Positions 1-11,790 are shown, numbered from the stretch's first letter. The stretch: 64,000 nt of DNA from Siphonodentalium dalli (GCA_032622095.1 CP136063.1:121540723-121604722); one strand, 5' to 3'. The notes: generated by a model from the sequence alone, not told the origin. Translations and numbers: made by a program.

Positions 1-899
1 ACATTTTACACCATTCAAAGTTCTTACAATATGTTGACTACTTATTTTCATTGTCATCAGAAAATGAAAGAAATCAATTTATTTCATCTCTTGAAAAGCA
101 CTGTTAGATGCAGAGAATATTATTTGAAGATCAAACAAGCATTACAAAGGACTTTGAGTTTGTTCTTGATGACAAATTTATACCTGATTCACATGTATCA
201 AAATGTTCTTCGTATAGCGCAACACATTTCCATGAAAATTCACAAAAGCCCCTTTATTCAGAATAATAGAAACCTTTACATTTGAAAAGTGAATTTTGCC
301 ACCACAAAGTAACAAAAGAAAATACGACAGGAAACATTTACGCATATCTGAATGAGAAAGTGGTATAAATACCGTGTTAGCCATGGAGTTGAATTATTTA
401 TTTAAGCTCTCTATTCCTTGACTTGCTTGATATAATGATAATTGGTGTTCAGAGGGTTAACATACTCGTCTGAGAGTTTTAATGGAATGAACTATTAAAC
501 AACATGTTTTACACCCTATATTTTATTGGCCGCATCACTGTTTGTTGTAAATAATTGATAATATTAGTATGTTATAGGCTATTTTAGTCCTCTTTCAAAG
601 ATTACAGCCATGCTCAAATTAATCGACCCCTTTAACGAGGTTATGAGCCGGTAATGACTAGCGGTGATTCGCGGTCATGTTAATCTAATCCGTTATCGGC
701 GTACACCGTGGTAGTTACCGGCATGCACCGCAGTAGTTACCGGCATGCATCACAGTTGTTTTTTCTGCGACCGTCTTACACAGCACGCGGTTATTTCCCC
801 AAAGACCATTGTCAAACACGATCGAAAAATCAGCCCAATAAGAATGATATTGTCACAAACTACACCAGGTATGATGCAATGATTCTATTATAGTGTAAC
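1..899. other. Unassigned left edge
   Basis: No gene is recognised. In frame 3 an open stretch 6-104 ends at TAG, and a 52-codon frame follows (108-266, beginning MQRILFEDQTS). It is preceded by a TTAG that could act as an acceptor. The composition is mildly protein-like but matches no family I know. Positions 690-750 contain three short GTAGTTACCGGCATGCA-like direct repeats. Confidence 0.3.
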
Positions 900-1803
900 C
901 TGGGGCCCGGTTGATTCACTCACAGCACAGCCACTGACAGCACACTTCTGTTCCGTCACACCATTTTCCCCAATCAACCGCAACGGAACACGGCACAGAA
1001 CTGTGACGAGCGTCACAATCTTGCACCACCTAAGCGAGGTGGTACAGAAGTGTGCCGCTCGTCACAGTGATGTCATTTTCATCTTTTTCTCAAAATGGCT
1101 GACAGAAATACTTGCATTCAATGTGAATCGTAGCCCATGGAATAGGATTTATACGTTGCAATGAACAACAATATGACCGACAGTCATTTTAATGTTAGGA
1201 CTATTAAAGTTACCCTTCACCTTCTAAAGATATATAGAGAAAAGTGAATTACATTCTTCATCATTTATTCAAATAAATAATTCAATTTATTTTAACAATA
1301 ACAATAGTTAACAAGAACTGTTCTCCCTATATGTTTATTATACTGATGTATATTAAATAAATTTATATTTATTAGACTGAATAGAATATTGTAATGTAAA
1401 CTATCTAAGTAATAGTAAGTTACTATATATAAGCACTAGTACTAGCATACCGGTACTATACTAATTAATTAAATTGGCATTGTGTAAAAGCAAATATATG
1501 ATAAAAAAGTATAGACATATAAAATGGGATGAAAAATATACATTTATCACAATTTAACACCCTGTCTAACCCCTTGTAGTTCGGTGTTGACAGCTTCCCT
1601 TTACATTTGACTTGGGATTTCAGCTCTTCGTACCAGTTTTTGAGGAACGTCCATTTGCTTCCAGTCAGTCCAAAGTTTAAAAGCAAACAATACAATTTGA
1701 TGTAAAATAAACACATATAAAGATCAATATAAAAATTGTCAGTGTCATATTAACACGATTTGACGCACATCATCATTGACAAGCAAGAGCAACAACAGAA
1801 CAG

Positions 1804-1899
1804 GTCTTCAGCCAGATTCGAACTGGCATCTTTTCAGTACGTATACATGCAATAGTCTACTAGGTACTGAAATGCACTAACCATCTATGCTATGAAGAC
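1804..1899 (-). tRNA. tRNA-like sequence with intron-like anticodon insert (probably pseudo)
   Basis: On the minus strand a 7-bp acceptor stem GTCTTCA/TGAAGAC is perfect. A 4-bp D stem encloses AGATGGTTA, so the A box TAGCATAGATGG is good. The T arm is perfect (GCCAG, loop TTCGAAT, CTGGC). Between the D and T arms a 9-bp perfect stem TTTCAGTAC/GTACTGAAA closes a loop of 23 bases, larger than a normal anticodon loop. So either an intron of about 16 bases is present or this is a tRNA-derived SINE head. The anticodon is not certain; a naive reading gives ACC. It lies inside the Harbinger element, which argues for a transposed or SINE-derived copy. Confidence 0.5.
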
Positions 1900-1982
1900 A
1901 AGTAATGGAGTGCTCCTCGTCTCAGTTTGGATAATAGTCCGAGTTTCCTCTGACGGTATCGTTACCGAATATTGAAGTAGAC

Positions 1983-2246
1983 TACTCTCACCTGCCGAAT
2001 AATCGTGCCGATTATTTTTTTGGGCAAAATGGCCAGTGATCACGACTATTAAAACCTGCTTGGATGCGAAAATTTGCATCAACGCCACAAAATATATTAA
2101 AATCTGTTAAAATAGCAATTTATTTGTAATTATTAATGGTGTATTACCCGTGTACTAAACATGGTTGTTAGGTAACGTGTATTTGTGTGAACAATTTCAC
2201 CAAGCACGATTATTTGGCCAACACGATTATTCGGCAGGTGAGAGTA
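1983..2246. mobile_element. Nested 264-bp MITE in the Harbinger element
   Basis: The inverted arms run 1983-2007 and 2222-2246. Each reads TACTCTCACCTGCCGAAT and onward, 25 of 25 identical. The outermost TA on both sides could be a TA target duplication (mariner-like). Imperfect pairing extends inwards. No coding capacity. Confidence 0.7.
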
Positions 2247-2486
2247 CTACATGCGTAAGAATGTGGTATGTCATTTTGATGGAAAAAGACTGCAGCAGTG
2301 CAGCATCATGTATACTACTATTACTAGGTCTCAATGCTATATACATCTATATATATATTGGCTACAACATTAAATTTATTTTTAAATTCATCAGCTTTAG
2401 TTTATATAAGTTATAATCTTATATTATAACGAATATAGACTAGTTAAATATTTTTTTATCAAATAAAACATGTTGTAACTAGATAA

Positions 2487-2636
2487 TCACTTCGATTGTG
2501 CAAGGACAATTGGGAGAATGTCATCTTGCGGCAACATCTCCGTCTCCTCCTCATCTGACAGCTCCATAATTGCCCATAAAGCGATTGCTTTTTTTCGCTT
2601 ACGAACGTTTCAATTTTCCTGTTCGTTCGACGCCAT
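2487..2636 (-). pseudogene. Remnant N-terminal exon of Harbinger-type protein
   Basis: The minus strand from the ATG at 2636 reads MASNEQEN, then TGA at codon 9, then a basic stretch (NVRKRKKAIALWAIMEL). An acidic block (SDEEETEM) and a hydrophobic tail follow, ending at a stop 50 codons from the start. A basic-then-acidic N-terminus next to the TIR fits the 5' end of the element's transposase or its Myb-like partner. The in-frame stop and short length make it a fossil. The catalytic DDE part is not visible. A further weak minus-strand stretch at 1560-1690 (containing GSKWTFLKNWYEELKS) could be a second remnant, but I cannot confirm it. Confidence 0.45.
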
Positions 2637-2891
2637 GTTTAAATAGTTACTTCCGGTTAAATGTGCCGATAGTCTGTGCCGTTTTGGCTGATTCACCGGT
2701 ACAGTTCTCGTCACAGATTTGTGCTGTGCTGTGCTGTGCTGTGAGTGAATCAACCGGGCCCCTGTTGGCAGCTAAGATGTCTTTTTTTATAGATCAATCA
2801 CAGTCAGTCTTTAAATTCTGCCTTCTTTTATCTTGTTTCAAAAATCTGCGATGACAACTTTAATATGCTTGCTTATAACTTTATATTAGTT

Positions 2892-3560
2892 TTTAGCTCA
2901 CCTGAGACGAAGTCTCGGGTAGAGCTATAGTCATCACTCCTCGTCTGTCGTCCGTCCGTCCGTCAACAATTCTTTAAACATCTTCTCCTCTGAAACCATC
3001 AGACCGATTGGGTTTATATTTGGTGTGGATGTTCCCTAGGTGACTCTTATTCAGATTTGTTCAAATGAGGTCACCAAGTCAAATAGTTTTGATGTCAGGA
3101 CCATAACTATTTTTCCACATAGTAATTCTTAAAACGACTTCTTTTCTGAAGTTGTCGGGCCGATTGGGTTCATATTTGGTATGAGGGTACCTTGGGTGAC
3201 TGTGGTTCAGATTTGTTCAAATGAGGTCACTGTGTCAAATGTGGGTGGGGCTATGGACATAAATCTGAAGAAATATTTTTTTTTTTTAGATTTAACTTAT
3301 TGCTCAATTTAACCCAAAAAAAAAAAATTATATATATTTTATTTTTAATGAATATGTTTTTTTATTAAATAAAATATTTTTTATTTAAATAAAATAAAAA
3401 ACATTTAATTAAAATTTTGAAGAACTTATGACATTACATCTTCGGGGGGGGGGGGGGGGGGGTGGTAGGTACATCTAGTCTCCCCACTAAATTTGGTTGA
3501 AATCAGGGGTTTGGGAGAAAAGATGAACAGACAGATGTACAGAAATGTTCAGTAAATTCC
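2892..3560 (+). repeat. Interspersed repeat family A, copy 1, with tail
   Basis: It starts TTTAGCTCACCTGAGACGAA, followed by CATCACTCCTCGTC, repeated GTCCGTCC, and two rounds of a ~110-bp module (CATATTTGGTGTGG..GATTTGTTCAAATGAGGTCA..GGGCCATAACT). After an A/T-rich stretch and a 19-G run (3444-3462) comes an AAATTTGGTTGAAATCAG tail like those of invertebrate retroposons. All copies in the window lie on the + strand. Confidence 0.75.
3444..3462 (+). repeat. Poly-G run (19 G)
   Basis: An uninterrupted run of 19 G on the + strand. Similar G or C runs occur at 10743-10764, 12700-12710, 20941-20951, 42874-42883 and 54857-54870 (C). They are length-unstable and prone to quadruplex formation. Confidence 0.9.
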
Positions 3561-3830
3561 TTTTAATACTAGTATTTGTGCATTCCCATTACAAGCCAAC
3601 TCTGCTCTGAACTGACAGACATGACACATGTTGTTATAATCAGGGCCAGATAGATAGATAAGAGAACTTCTGTAGCTATAGGCAGAGTCCCCAGGGAGTG
3701 TATTCATGTCATTCATAATTTAAATGAGATTAATGGTGTTGTACATTTGTTTTCTGAAGTTGTCAGTAGCACCATCATTGTTTACAATACAATGGTCATT
3801 AATATCAGATTAAATTCATTTTCTCAGAGC

Positions 3831-4207
3831 TTTAAGTGTGTCTGGCATTTGTAGAATGAGGTTCCCAGAGGCTAGCATCGCCAAATACATCCTATGAGGA
3901 CCTCATTCTGCTTAGGCTTCATCTTCTGGGAAGTATCTAGAGTCTCAAATTGACATTTTTAGCAGCTCTTTTCCCTTCTGTTCAGATTTTAAAATGCATA
4001 ATTGAGGTGTTAAATGGGTGCGCATACTGTCATATGTCAGTAATGTCACCAACTTCAGCTGGAGAACTTCTCTCTGTCCCTAGGTATCCCATAGCAGTTG
4101 AGGACTAAGTAAAATTGGGTTCCCAGATGGTGAATTTGGTGATGCTAGCCTACCTTACAGAATAGCATCAGTACATTCACCCTTTTGGGACCTCAGACAC
4201 ACTAAAA
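3831..4207. repeat. Degenerate inverted-repeat element (possible old MITE)
   Basis: The outer ends TTTAAGTGTGTCTG and CAGACACACTAAAA are inverted. Internal GGCTAGCATCGCCAAAT pairs with ATTTGGTGATGCTAGCC in the right half. Identity is low, so this is an old or chance palindrome. Confidence 0.4.
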
Positions 4208-4309
4208 TAACGCTTGGCTGTTCCAATATTATTTTCTTAACCACTTAGCTATGTGACCTCATTATACCTTATTATGGACAAAAAAGTGTGGGGGTATATT
4301 GTATTAAAT

Positions 4310-5110
4310 CTGTTGGTCTGTCGGAGTGTCCTTCCATCCATTGTTCTGTCCATCCATCCATCAACATTTGTTTTCTTCTCGAGATCTATATGAATTCCCT
4401 TCCTGTATGTGACTCACATTCAGATTTGTTCAAATAAGTTCACCAGGTCAAATAGGAGGGGTGCCAGGGCCATATAAACGTTTTCCCTCCATAGTAATTC
4501 TAACAACTATTACTACTCAAGAACCATCAAGTCTATTTAGCTTATATTTGTGAATGCAGGGTCCTTGGGTGGCATGTTTAGATCTGTTCCAATGGGGGCC
4601 TTTTTGGAAAATCAATTAACTTCAACTCTTAAAAGCAAATGTTTATAATTATAAGATGAATAGATATCAGAGATGGGGATTCATGTTTGTTCAAATAGGG
4701 GCAGAGACCCCCACCCACACTACCTGTATCTATGCTGTACGCTACTGGTATAATAAGATAATGTCATATTCTTGCAGGGATGTCCCCACAGTGTTGGGGA
4801 GGTGATTTACAGATTTGTTCAATGAAATGTAATTTTTGAGCTCACCTGAGACGAAGCTATAGTCATCACTTCTCATCTGTCACCTGTTTATCTTTCTGTC
4901 CGTCCATCAATCTGTCAACAATTCTGTGAACATCTTCTCTAGATCATAAGACTGAATGGGTTCATATTTGGTGTGGATTTTCCCTAGGTGATTCATATTC
5001 AGATTTGTTCAAATGAGGTCACTCTTTCAAATGGTTGTGAAGCCAGGGCCATAACTCTTGCCCTCCATGGTAATTCTTAAAAACGACTTCTTCTCATCTA
5101 CCATCAGATA
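4310..5110 (+). repeat. Repeat family A, copies 2 and 3
   Basis: 4310-4720 is a worn copy lacking the TTAGCTCACC head but with the CCATCCATC..CAACA and CAGATTTGTTCAAAT modules. 4837-5110 is a second copy with the head GAGCTCACCTGAGACGAAG. The stretch 4762-5110 is closely matched by 20897-21250, 16 kb away. Confidence 0.7.
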
Positions 5111-5145
5111 TAGGGTGGGATCAGTAGCGTACAGTTGGTACATGA

Positions 5146-5290
5146 ATCCTCTCTATCTACATATCCTGTTTAGATCTACTTTTTTAAAAGTGATTATGAA
5201 AAGTTCTAACTGTTATGGTCTCCAAAGTCCCAGTCTTATCAGTCTTTGCAGTCTGGTGAGCGACCCCACAGTCTTTGACTGTCTTGTTTC
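5146..5290 (+). repeat. 145-bp unit duplicated at 22018-22165
   Basis: Begins CTCTATCTACATATCCTGTT and contains GATCTACTT..AAAGTGATTATGAAAAGTTCT and CAGTCTTTGCAGTCTGGTGAGCG. Nearly the same sequence is at 22018-22165, each following a family A repeat, so both belong to one larger duplicated tract. Confidence 0.75.
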
Positions 5291-5299
5291 ATCTAGTGG

Positions 5300-6360
5300 C
5301 ATGTATTTATATAATATGGATAAATACAAGTGTAATATTACCGGTCCATGTGGTTATAATCTTGTGAAAATTGACGAACTGCGAGTACCGGTATAAAATG
5401 GAAATGTGCGACATGGTATGCCACGAGGGCGAATTAAATAAAGCAAACCTAACCCATTAAATTTTTTTTTGTTTGGCTGGCAGTCTGAACAATGTTTAAA
5501 CTTCTCAGAATTGTGACGGGACACGCGTATTAAAAAATTAGCATTGTTTTACGGAAAGCAGATTAATTTAACACAATTCTAATCTTGTCAAGTCTATTTC
5601 ACCCCACATATCTGGCACATCAACCCATACACGTACCATGTTGCCGCTTTAATGGATGTAACCATTCATCATTTGATTTTGTTATAGTGGTAGGCCTATG
5701 CATGCATACAGTACCAAAGTCATGTGAAATTAAACCCCTGGTTTTGGGATCGACATCTGTATTTATGTCATATTTATAAAATTACCCGTTGCGTGCTTCA
5801 TGTAGCAGAATTCAAAATAGCACATGCTTTGTTACGTCGTAATTCGATACAATGTCAAAGGTAAAACAACAGGTGCAAATTCTCAACAGGAAACCATCGT
5901 CGAATGACCGATTCAAATATAGCAATTTTGTAACGTTGTTTTGACTGTCACTGTACTTCCTCATATGTATTTTATATTTATAAAATACTAATACATTTTT
6001 GCAAACAACTACATCAACTAGAGAATATAACTAAGTTATTTATTTAATGAAGCATGTGCAGACAGATTACCCACATTATGTAGTATATGAACTGCAGAAG
6101 TAGATCAAACAATTTGGCTAACTGGGACACGAATGTGCACTTTGCGACATAGTGCATAGAGTGAAATATTTATTGCATTGATCTGTTTGGTACAAAGTAT
6201 TCAATAAATTAAATTGGTTTATCATACAAAGTAGAAAAAGATAGCATGAAAAAAATTCAACTGTACAATTGTGTCAAATGTAGTTTGAGGAAAGGAAAGT
6301 TCTGGACACATGGTGATTCATTTGGACCCAAACTATGTGGGTCGGCGGTAAAAATAAAAT
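5300..6360. other. No recognisable feature
   Basis: AT-rich sequence with only short chance frames. No tRNA, repeat boundary or splice-bounded coding stretch was seen. Confidence 0.5.
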
Positions 6361-6364
6361 GTTA

Positions 6365-6550
6365 TCTCCGTCAAAGGTATATTGCCCACTGAACTATATG
6401 GTATATTATCCCAAGTAGGAGGGGTTAACTCTCTGAGTTGAAAAAACGGTACGAAATTCTATGGTACATATCCTCTGTCATGTTCATGACCCGTGTAATC
6501 ACGTGATTTCTGACAATTAGTGAAGTATTCGCCATATTTTTATCCCTCCT
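6365..6550 (-). repeat. Inverted copy of the 12-kb foldback interior
   Basis: The reverse complement of this stretch matches 12012-12195 at about 95% by eye. It includes the motifs TTCAGTGGGCAA, GGGTCATGAACATGACAG and CGTACCGTTTTTTCAACTC. It shows the unit is mobile or duplicated. Confidence 0.75.
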
Positions 6551-6559
6551 AAGCTGGAC

Positions 6560-6949
6560 GGACGCAAAAAGAATCTCTCCTACGAAGCTAAGTTGCAGTT
6601 TGTATAGCAAAAACAGTTTTGTTTTTGTTTTATACAAACAACATTATTTCTTTGCTTATAGAGTTTGCTTAAAATTATGTACAATTCACATAAAGATTAC
6701 GCGGTTTGTTCCGAATATAATATCGGAATCGGATGACTTGTTTCGTTTTAATGGACTTTGTCTTCCATAATTTTAATCGGTCAATGATTTAATATCCGTT
6801 GTTTATGCCGACAATATCAGAGTTTCTGGCCTATTAACGGCAGAACATTCGAGGCATATGACTAAAGACGCTGATCGTTTTCTTTATAACAAATCTATGG
6901 CATACAGGTGACGTGTTATTTAAGTTACCACGTGCGTTGACGGTGGTTA
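6560..6949. other. No recognisable feature
   Basis: Unique-looking AT-rich sequence. No gene or repeat seen. Confidence 0.45.
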
Positions 6950-9900
6950 AAGGTGAAATAGGCTGATAGGATTGTAAAATCAATTTGAACCTTTTTCACC
7001 CGGGATGATTAACAATGGGGCCGTTACTGCCTTGGTTGCCACAGGCATGGTAACATAACACAACAGGTGTATTTGTGATTGTTCGCAATCACATTAATTA
7101 CTTTCACAGGACTGCTAATCGAGGTAAGACCAGGTTCATGAATCGCCTTCCCCGTAGCTCCCCTTGAAGTCGCTTCCCTCGTTTCGAGGTCCCAAGAGTA
7201 GAGAACGAAAGTCGATATATAGGGTTCCTCTAATTGGCGTAATTACCACTCGGAGCGATAGTCACACCACACAGGACGCGGGTTGGGGCTTCCCATCGAA
7301 CCTGTAGCTCCCACGAGTTGCTTCCCCTAGGACACTGACGCTTGCCGATATATCGTGTTCCTCTAATTGGCGTAATTAGCACTCGGGGCGATAGTCACAC
7401 CAAACAGCGTGCGGATTTGGGGCTACCCATCGAACCCATTAGTCACAGTTGGTGCGCTCCCTGGACTATCGAACTGGACGTCAATCTGCTTCCTTGGGTC
7501 GACGGTTGGCGTGCCCAGGACGGCTGTGATTCAGCTCTACTAACACTCGACACACGCCGTCCATCGCTACAAGTTGTCATCTCGGGGTCAGCGCGGCTGA
7601 GGGATACACCCTGATCATGCTCTCCGGTGCCTTATGATAATAGTGTGTGGGAATTTGGGATAAAATTACTAGTAGAATGGCCATTTTACTTTGTCTCAAT
7701 TCAAATTAGGAGACATTTTCTCTAAAAAATTATTACATTTACGCTATTATTTGGCACCTGAAAGTTTATCCTCCATGCCTTCTGCCCCAGCTGGGCTTGG
7801 AATGGGATCACAGTTCACAGGCTTGTTTCCTCCTTATTATAAGCCACCACTTCCGGGGGCTTGGCAGACAGGTTACTGGCCGCATTCTGGCCAACAGCTG
7901 CCAGTAACTTCGGGTTTGATTTTAAATGAAAACCAAAGATCTTATTCCCTGACGCCATTATAGCAGGAAGCTTGCTTGGGAACTGGTACCTACTAACCTC
8001 CCATCGCCAGTTCGGTCGGTTGGATATCGGGATCGGTCGAGCTGCTGCTCCATCCCCGAGATGTACAGGTTCTGGACATTCCTCCGGGGTCCCCAATGAC
8101 CAGCTTGTCGTGGTGTATTGTGCTGTTAACACCCCATCGCCGGCTTCGACCGATGGAGATCGGGATCAGATCGAGCAGTCGCTCCAGCACGAGGTGAAAG
8201 GGCTTTCAACATTCCTTTCGGGTCACCTTTACATGCGCTTACAAGGGAGCTCAGTTTAATAGTTGTTCAGGGTTCTCTGATGCAGCCAAGCACAGGAAGA
8301 AAATTAATGTCGAATTTTGATTAGCAAATAACCTCAGATTGACATGATTTGATAGCATTGTTCTACAATCATTTACAATTTAACAGAACATTAGAGTGCT
8401 TTCCCTTGTTTCAAGGGTTCCAAGGAAGAGATAGAAACCTTTACGACCAGGACACTGTCACTTGTCGATGTATAGTGTTCCCTTCATTGGCGTAATTAGT
8501 GCTCAGGATGATAGTCCCACCAAACAGGTCGCGGGTTGGGGCTACCCATCGAACCCATTGGCCGCATTTGGTGGGCTTTCTGGACTATCGACAGGGACTC
8601 CAAGTCGGATACTCGGGACGACGGTTGGCATACCCTGGGACAGTCAAATGAGGAAATAGGATCCAAGTTGCAGCCTTCATAATTGGCTACGGCAATCAGC
8701 ATTGCCGAATCAATTTGCTGAAGCAAACTGGGCCACGGCAGACTGTTGCCGTAGCAGATTGCCGAAGCCAAACAATCTGAATTAAGAGGGCTGATTAGTT
8801 GCATGGCTTTTGTTCGCATTTGGGTAGCAACTTGCCCTGTGATGCCGGTCAATTTGTACCCTGCCCTAACGTCGTCAGAGCTGGGTGGTTATGCCATCGG
8901 ACTGCACACTTGGCGACCTGGGTTCGACCATCCTGAGAGGTATTCAACCATTTTACTGTTCTCGGTTTGGGATGTGTTCAACTTCTTGCTTTATAAGTTG
9001 TTGCTTCTTTCCATGTTCCATCCAGCTCTTTCGTGGTCACGGGCTTTGCTGGAGAATGTCTATAGTCATTCATATCACTAGATTAGGTTATGACTCTCTC
9101 CCTTTCATTTTCCTGACTTTTAAGACGTGTTCTGGACTGGTTCGGGTGCTCGAAATGGTAAATATTTACATCTCGGTGCAAGAATCAGAGATATTATCTC
9201 CGACCTTGCTGTGTTTCCATAATAGATACGAATGACATTGGGTGCGTTGGAACTGTGGATTAACTGAGTCGGATTAATTCTTCGTTTCTGTTTGCTCATC
9301 CATTTCATCTCACTTTAATAAGGACACCACCTACAGGTATTGTTGCCCAATAACCAGATATAGGGTTTATCCTCTCAATATGGTTGTATATTTTAGGTGG
9401 GTGCATTTGCATATCTTTTGTCTTCAGGTTGCTTTCAGTTCTAACTCAACATGGATTTCACTTTTGTTGTCCAGTCATACATAGATGAGTCCATTATCCA
9501 TGGTTCGACATATGCTCAATTTCAGAACGCTGTTGACATGAGGTCTAGTTCAGCACCCCGATCAGGCTTAATGGGCAACACGGTGTATTAGCGTGGAAAA
9601 GAAGAACGAAATGGCTTCTGTGATATCGGCCTTTGCGTCTAATACGTCATTCTTCTTATGGGCTCGGTTGTCGGTACATAATGGTTTTGTTTTCCCTGAT
9701 AGTGCTTGATTCGCCTAGTGCTCATTTAATATACTAAGCCAGGTCCTTTGCTGACCTTAGCGATTGCCAATGCAGGATAATGTTGCACCTAAGGGGCAGC
9801 ATATGAATCGTGTTGGGCACACTTCATAAAGCCGGATGAAGATTCTTGCCAGATGCTTCTCCTGCGTGCGAGATTCACCAGCATTGGGTGTCGGATGCCA

Positions 9901-10940
9901 GATCATATGATCCGCCCTCTCGATTCGCACTTCGGGCGATGGTTGTCTCCGGAACAGGGTCCCATTGGAGGGGCACCCCATCCGTCCCAGAAGGGATACC
10001 TTGCGCCATCGACTCGTCGGGGACCAGTCAGCAGAGCTCGAACAGTTGGGGCGCGGTGGCCCTTGGTCTGCTTTTCATTACCTACCTGCCGTCGGTTTCC
10101 GCTGGTTTTGGGCTTGTGCCACAATCCTGATGCAGCGTTAGTACAATTTTTGTTTTTGTGGATTTCCACCTTAATGACATTGGAATTTCGGTTCCTGGCT
10201 GCCTTTCTGTCGTGGATTCAGTAGCCTGTGATTGGTCAGTTGGGTTTAACTGTGGTGGTGGGCATTTCCACATTTGGGAACGTCATCCGGGGAAAATGCC
10301 ATGGCTTATTGCATCTTAGTCAGTGATATCTCGAACTCCAGGCTTCAAACTAAGTTTTCTTACGGCCTGAGCCTTGCAACGTATGTCCGTGTAATACCCA
10401 TTCGCTTCCCGGTCAGACTATTGGTCAATGATACCTCCTCCTTATCGACAATGGCATGTCACCAATTAGTTGGTGTCGGGGCCCTTTTTTTTGGAGCTTG
10501 CAGCTGTTTTTTCATCGGGCTCTCATAGTGTAATGGGACACGGCCCAACCCACTCAAGATTTGGTTCGGGGGTTGGTTCTATTGTTTTTAAGGGGGGTCT
10601 TCGTTATAACTTGCGGCTTTTGCTGCCTGGGTTAGCCTGTTAGGTGCGTTATTAGTATTCAGCCATCCCTGGGTTTATAATAATTGTCAACGGGTATTTT
10701 TCTATTTCCATTTACTTAGAACATGGATGCTTCTCCCCTTTCGGGGGGGGGGGGGGGGGGGGGGTGTTACCCGTACCTTTCCCGGCAAGTACTCGGCTGA
10801 TACATTATTAGCCCTAAGTTCCGATGCGAATGTCGTCTCAGTCTCCATGTCTTCTGAAGCTATTTACTTTACTTGCAGGTGTCTTAAACTCTTAAGTGGC
10901 CACTTTTTGTTCGTTTGAGCTTGCTGACAGGTATTAGTTT
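6950..10940. other. GC-richer patch of unknown origin with repeat modules
   Basis: Base composition shifts visibly to about half GC against the AT-rich surroundings. A module containing TTGGCGTAATTA, GATAGTC(A/C)CACCA and CCATCGAACC occurs at 7213-7302, 7346-7438 and 8466-8556. The last two extend into a shared GACGGTTGGC tail. A second small repeat (CCCATCGCC...GATCGGGATC) is at about 7999-8070 and 8132-8195. Several open frames exist (for example 7691-7963 and 9853-10224), but none matches a family I know and frames change every few hundred bases. A worn retroelement or foreign insertion is possible. Confidence 0.45.
10743..10764 (+). repeat. Poly-G run (22 G)
   Basis: 22 consecutive G, the longest mononucleotide G run in the window, within the GC-richer patch. 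Confidence 0.9.
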
Positions 10941-10951
10941 TAGGATGTAAT

Positions 10952-11666
10952 CAGTGTTCGCGCTGTCGGTAGCCAAATTAGCCAATGGCTAATCTTTTTC
11001 GAATTTGGCTAATAAAAATTTCATTTGGCTAAACTTTTTTGGACCCCAAATAGAGACTGGAAGCATGAATTTTTGGCAAGTGGGTTTTTAATTATGTGAT
11101 GTGAACGATCTAGTCCGAAAACATCGTATACTTAAGTGGGAATATATCGCCGACTTTACAAAGGGAAACCCGATCGCGGACAGTACAAAGGGAAACCCGT
11201 CACTCTGCATGAAAGAGCAAAAGGTCATATCATTATTTTACATTTAATCCGCTAATCCCCCATTGTCTGTCTGGTCACTCACGGGGCTCCTGCACAATGC
11301 ATGTTTATGATGACATTGTATTTATGACGGCCAAGGTTTATGAGCACCAAGTGTAAGACAATAGCTTAATCAGCCAAATGTGAATCACTCTTTCATATAA
11401 AGATTAATAAAATTTAAATGACATATATACAAATATTTCTAGTTCATCAAAATTAGTTAAATTATTGTGTATTTTACCTGTGCCTGTTAGATTTGACGTT
11501 TTAGTCATTAATTGTGAACCGACCATAAGACGATGATTTAATTTGGCCCTAGTTTTTTTTAATTTGTCCAAAAAAAATTTGGCTAAAGTTTTTTTCATTT
11601 GGCTAATAAAATTTTCATTTGGCTAAACTTTTGGCTAAAGTTTTTTTCGGTCCAGCGCGAACACTG
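10952..11666. mobile_element. Non-autonomous hAT element, 715 bp
   Basis: Ends CAGTGTTCGCGCTG and CAGCGCGAACACTG are inverted and flanked by the perfect 8-bp duplication GATGTAAT (10944-10951 and 11667-11674). TIRs starting CAGTG with an 8-bp TSD are diagnostic of hAT. Both ends carry direct, not inverted, copies of TTGGCTAA-type motifs separated by T-rich runs (10975-11040 and 11575-11645). No transposase frame remains. Confidence 0.9.
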
Positions 11667-11699
11667 GATGTAATATTACATTGGCTTATTGTCCTATTG

Positions 11700-11790
11700 T
11701 GCATGTGTATATATATGTATATATGTATATACATATATATCTATATGTCTGTGCATGTATATGTGTATATTGTAGGTTATCCGGTCAATC
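11700..11790. repeat. TA/TG-rich microsatellite
   Basis: Alternating TATA/TGTATA steps over about 80 bp. It creates spurious tyrosine/isoleucine-rich frames. Confidence 0.85.

Larger units (their letters stand above)
903..2761 (-). mobile_element. PIF/Harbinger-like DNA transposon, degenerate
   Basis: Perfect 29-bp inverted repeats at 903-931 and 2733-2761 start GGGCCCGGTTGATTCACT. They are flanked by a CTG duplication at 900-902 and 2762-2764. Termini starting GGGCCC with a 3-bp CWG/TWA target duplication are the Harbinger signature. At 1,859 bp it is short for an autonomous copy. It keeps a remnant first coding exon on the minus strand (2487-2636) and has acquired a nested MITE (1983-2246) and a tRNA-like sequence (1804-1899). 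The right end contains a short GCTGT run (2731-2743), so the inner TIR edge is microsatellite-like. Confidence 0.82.

Noticed and set aside
902-2762. Harbinger boundaries one base wider (GGGG start)
   Set aside because: With GGGCCC as the terminus, both flanks give the CTG duplication; the wider choice leaves no TSD.
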